From the NCBI GenBank assembly GCA_903868595.1, contig CAIPVV010000025.1, positions 62,001 through 126,000 of the forward strand: a stretch of 64,000 nucleotides of DNA, read 5' to 3'. The position numbers were made by a program, and so were the translations under genes. A model generated the notes under the pieces. The model did no database searches. It worked only from the letters and a program-made list of their open reading frames with translations, and had not been told where the DNA came from. This DNA comes from an uncultured Pseudomonadota bacterium. Its GTDB lineage: Bacteria > Pseudomonadota > Gammaproteobacteria > Steroidobacterales > Steroidobacteraceae. Below, piece by piece: positions 63,156 to 64,000 of this stretch; positions within the stretch are counted from its first letter, which is position 1; each line of letters begins with the position of its first letter.

Positions 63156-63518
63156 CTAGTTGCGGAAGCCATACTCCAGGGCGAAGAACTGGGGATTGAG
63201 CCCGGCGAGCGGCCCGCGCAGCTTTGCCAGCTCCGATTCCGGACCGTGGATCTCCAGGCGCGCGATGTCCGCGATCTTCAGGGCCTGGGCCAGCAGGTCG
63301 CCCACGTTGGCCAGGTGGGCGAGCAGGGCCTCCGCATCGCCGTAACCCTCGCGGCAATGCACCTGGTCTTCCAGGAACGTGAATGCGTAGTACAGGCACT
63401 TGGGCTCGGTCTTCGTCTTGGCTACGAACTGGACGCACAGCGCCTTGAAGGCGTCCATCTGCCCGGCGTGTACCTTGAAATACGGGGCCAGCGAACAGCA
63501 GCGATCATCGGTTGCCAT
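63156..63518 (-). CDS. antibiotic-biosynthesis-monooxygenase-fold small protein
   Basis: A 120-residue protein starting MATDDRCCSLAPYFKVHAGQMDAFKALCVQF, with YYAFTFLEDQVHCREGYGDAEALLAHLANVG. The ferredoxin-like ABM pattern (EGY...ALLAH) resembles quinol monooxygenases and heme-degrading relatives. It is a cytoplasmic single-domain protein with no neighbour that gives a substrate. The start at 63518 was chosen from the family length. Confidence 0.6.
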   Translation of the reverse strand: MATDDRCCSLAPYFKVHAGQMDAFKALCVQFVAKTKTEPKCLYYAFTFLEDQVHCREGYGDAEALLAHLANVGDLLAQALKIADIARLEIHGPESELAKLRGPLAGLNPQFFALEYGFRN

Positions 63519-63629
63519 GGTGCACCTCGGCCAAGATTGGAAGGGACTGCGCCCGAGACTAACAGAGGATGCGTGACACGACGGCCAGCGTCCGCATAAT
63601 GGCCTGATCACTCGTGACGGGAGGGCGGC

Positions 63630-64000
63630 ATGGCGATTTCCTTTGTCGTAAACGGTGAGGCGCGCTCGGTGGATGCCGATGCCGATACGCCCCTGCTCTG
63701 GGTCCTGCGCGAGAACCTGGGCCTGACCGGCACCAAGTTCGGCTGTGGCATTTCCGCCTGCGGCGCCTGCACGGTGCACGTCAACGGCGCGCCGGTGCGC
63801 GCCTGCGTGGTGCCGATCGCGACGCTCCAGGGCGCCTCGATCACCACGATCGAGGGGCTGGCGCCCCAGGATGCGCCGCACCCGGTGCAGATCGCGTGGA
63901 TTGCGCAGCAGGTGCCGCAGTGCGGCTACTGTCAGTCCGGCATGATCATGGCGGTGAGCGCGCTGCTGGCGCACAACCCCAATCCCAGCGACGAGGAAAT
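63630..64000 (+). CDS. iorA: molybdenum hydroxylase [2Fe-2S] small subunit (isoquinoline 1-oxidoreductase alpha type), cut by the window edge
   Basis: The first 123 residues of a (2Fe-2S)-binding subunit. The plant-ferredoxin-like cluster cysteines are 39, 44, 47 and 59 ([22 protein letters not shown]). The second-cluster domain begins with Cys98 and Cys101 in [12 protein letters not shown] 63630 has GGGAGG upstream. The partner is normally a large molybdopterin-cytosine-dinucleotide subunit that hydroxylates N-heterocycles or aldehydes. It would lie just outside the window. Its need for molybdenum links it to the modA/modE block. Confidence 0.9.
   Translation, partial: MAISFVVNGEARSVDADADTPLLWVLRENLGLTGTKFGCGISACGACTVHVNGAPVRACVVPIATLQGASITTIEGLAPQDAPHPVQIAWIAQQVPQCGYCQSGMIMAVSALLAHNPNPSDEE

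Overview
The window is a chromosomal stretch of a high-GC gammaproteobacterium. The evidence is conserved gammaproteobacterial gene order: 6S RNA-zapA next to ygfB-pepP-ubiH-ubiI, kdsD-kdsC-lptCAB-rpoN-hpf-rapZ, ibaG-murA, algW-petABC-sspAB, and divergent lpoA/rsmI near rnpB. The very large NAD-dependent glutamate dehydrogenase and a branched-chain-type 2-oxoacid dehydrogenase fit a free-living, respiratory, amino-acid-oxidising bacterium of the Xanthomonadales/Nevskiales/Steroidobacterales kind. The exact genus cannot be told from this window. LAYOUT: 1-5.0 kb, cell division (zapA and a ZapB-like coiled coil), ygfB and ubiquinone hydroxylases. 5.0-13.2 kb, phhB, ispG, dgkA, a double HtrA protease of the eukaryotic Nma111 type, tsaC/sua5, an ornithine-decarboxylase-type enzyme, a ComB-like phosphatase and an RraB-like protein. 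13.2-13.7 kb, a decayed IS481-family transposase. 13.7-22.6 kb, gpmA, glutamate dehydrogenase and the bkd dehydrogenase genes, all on the minus strand. 22.7-31.3 kb, rarD, zapE-rapZ-hpf-rpoN and the LPS-transport/Kdo operon (kdsD appears frameshifted), then ibaG-murA. 32.6-37.8 kb, algW, the cytochrome bc1 operon and sspAB. 38-46.3 kb is accessory: a Rieske oxygenase, a carboxylesterase, a family 3 glycosidase divergent from a LacI-type regulator followed by a sugar transporter, and a VOC-fold gene that has lost its native ends. 46.3-52.6 kb is a molybdate-linked island: a ModE regulator, modA without modBC, two ModE-like operators, a DUF4382-type lipoprotein, a tiny ORF ending like an outer-membrane barrel, and two exported beta-propeller proteins. 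52.6-63.1 kb, a yraN relic, lpoA/rsmI, cbpAM, two exported small proteins, an RND efflux pair and rnpB. The right edge starts a molybdenum-hydroxylase small subunit. HOW THE GENES WORK TOGETHER: the core blocks serve envelope building (LPS transport, murA, lpoA, dgkA, zapA), respiration (ubiH/ubiI, petABC) and proteolysis/stress (algW, sspAB, rpoN, hpf). The accessory blocks look like regulated uptake and catabolism modules. The best candidates for something undescribed are a consensus-spaced promoter fully covered by a ModE-type palindrome that drives a mini-ORF with an outer-membrane-protein-like end plus a lipoprotein, and the exported bacterial Nma111-like protease. No CRISPR array, tRNA, rRNA or prophage was seen.
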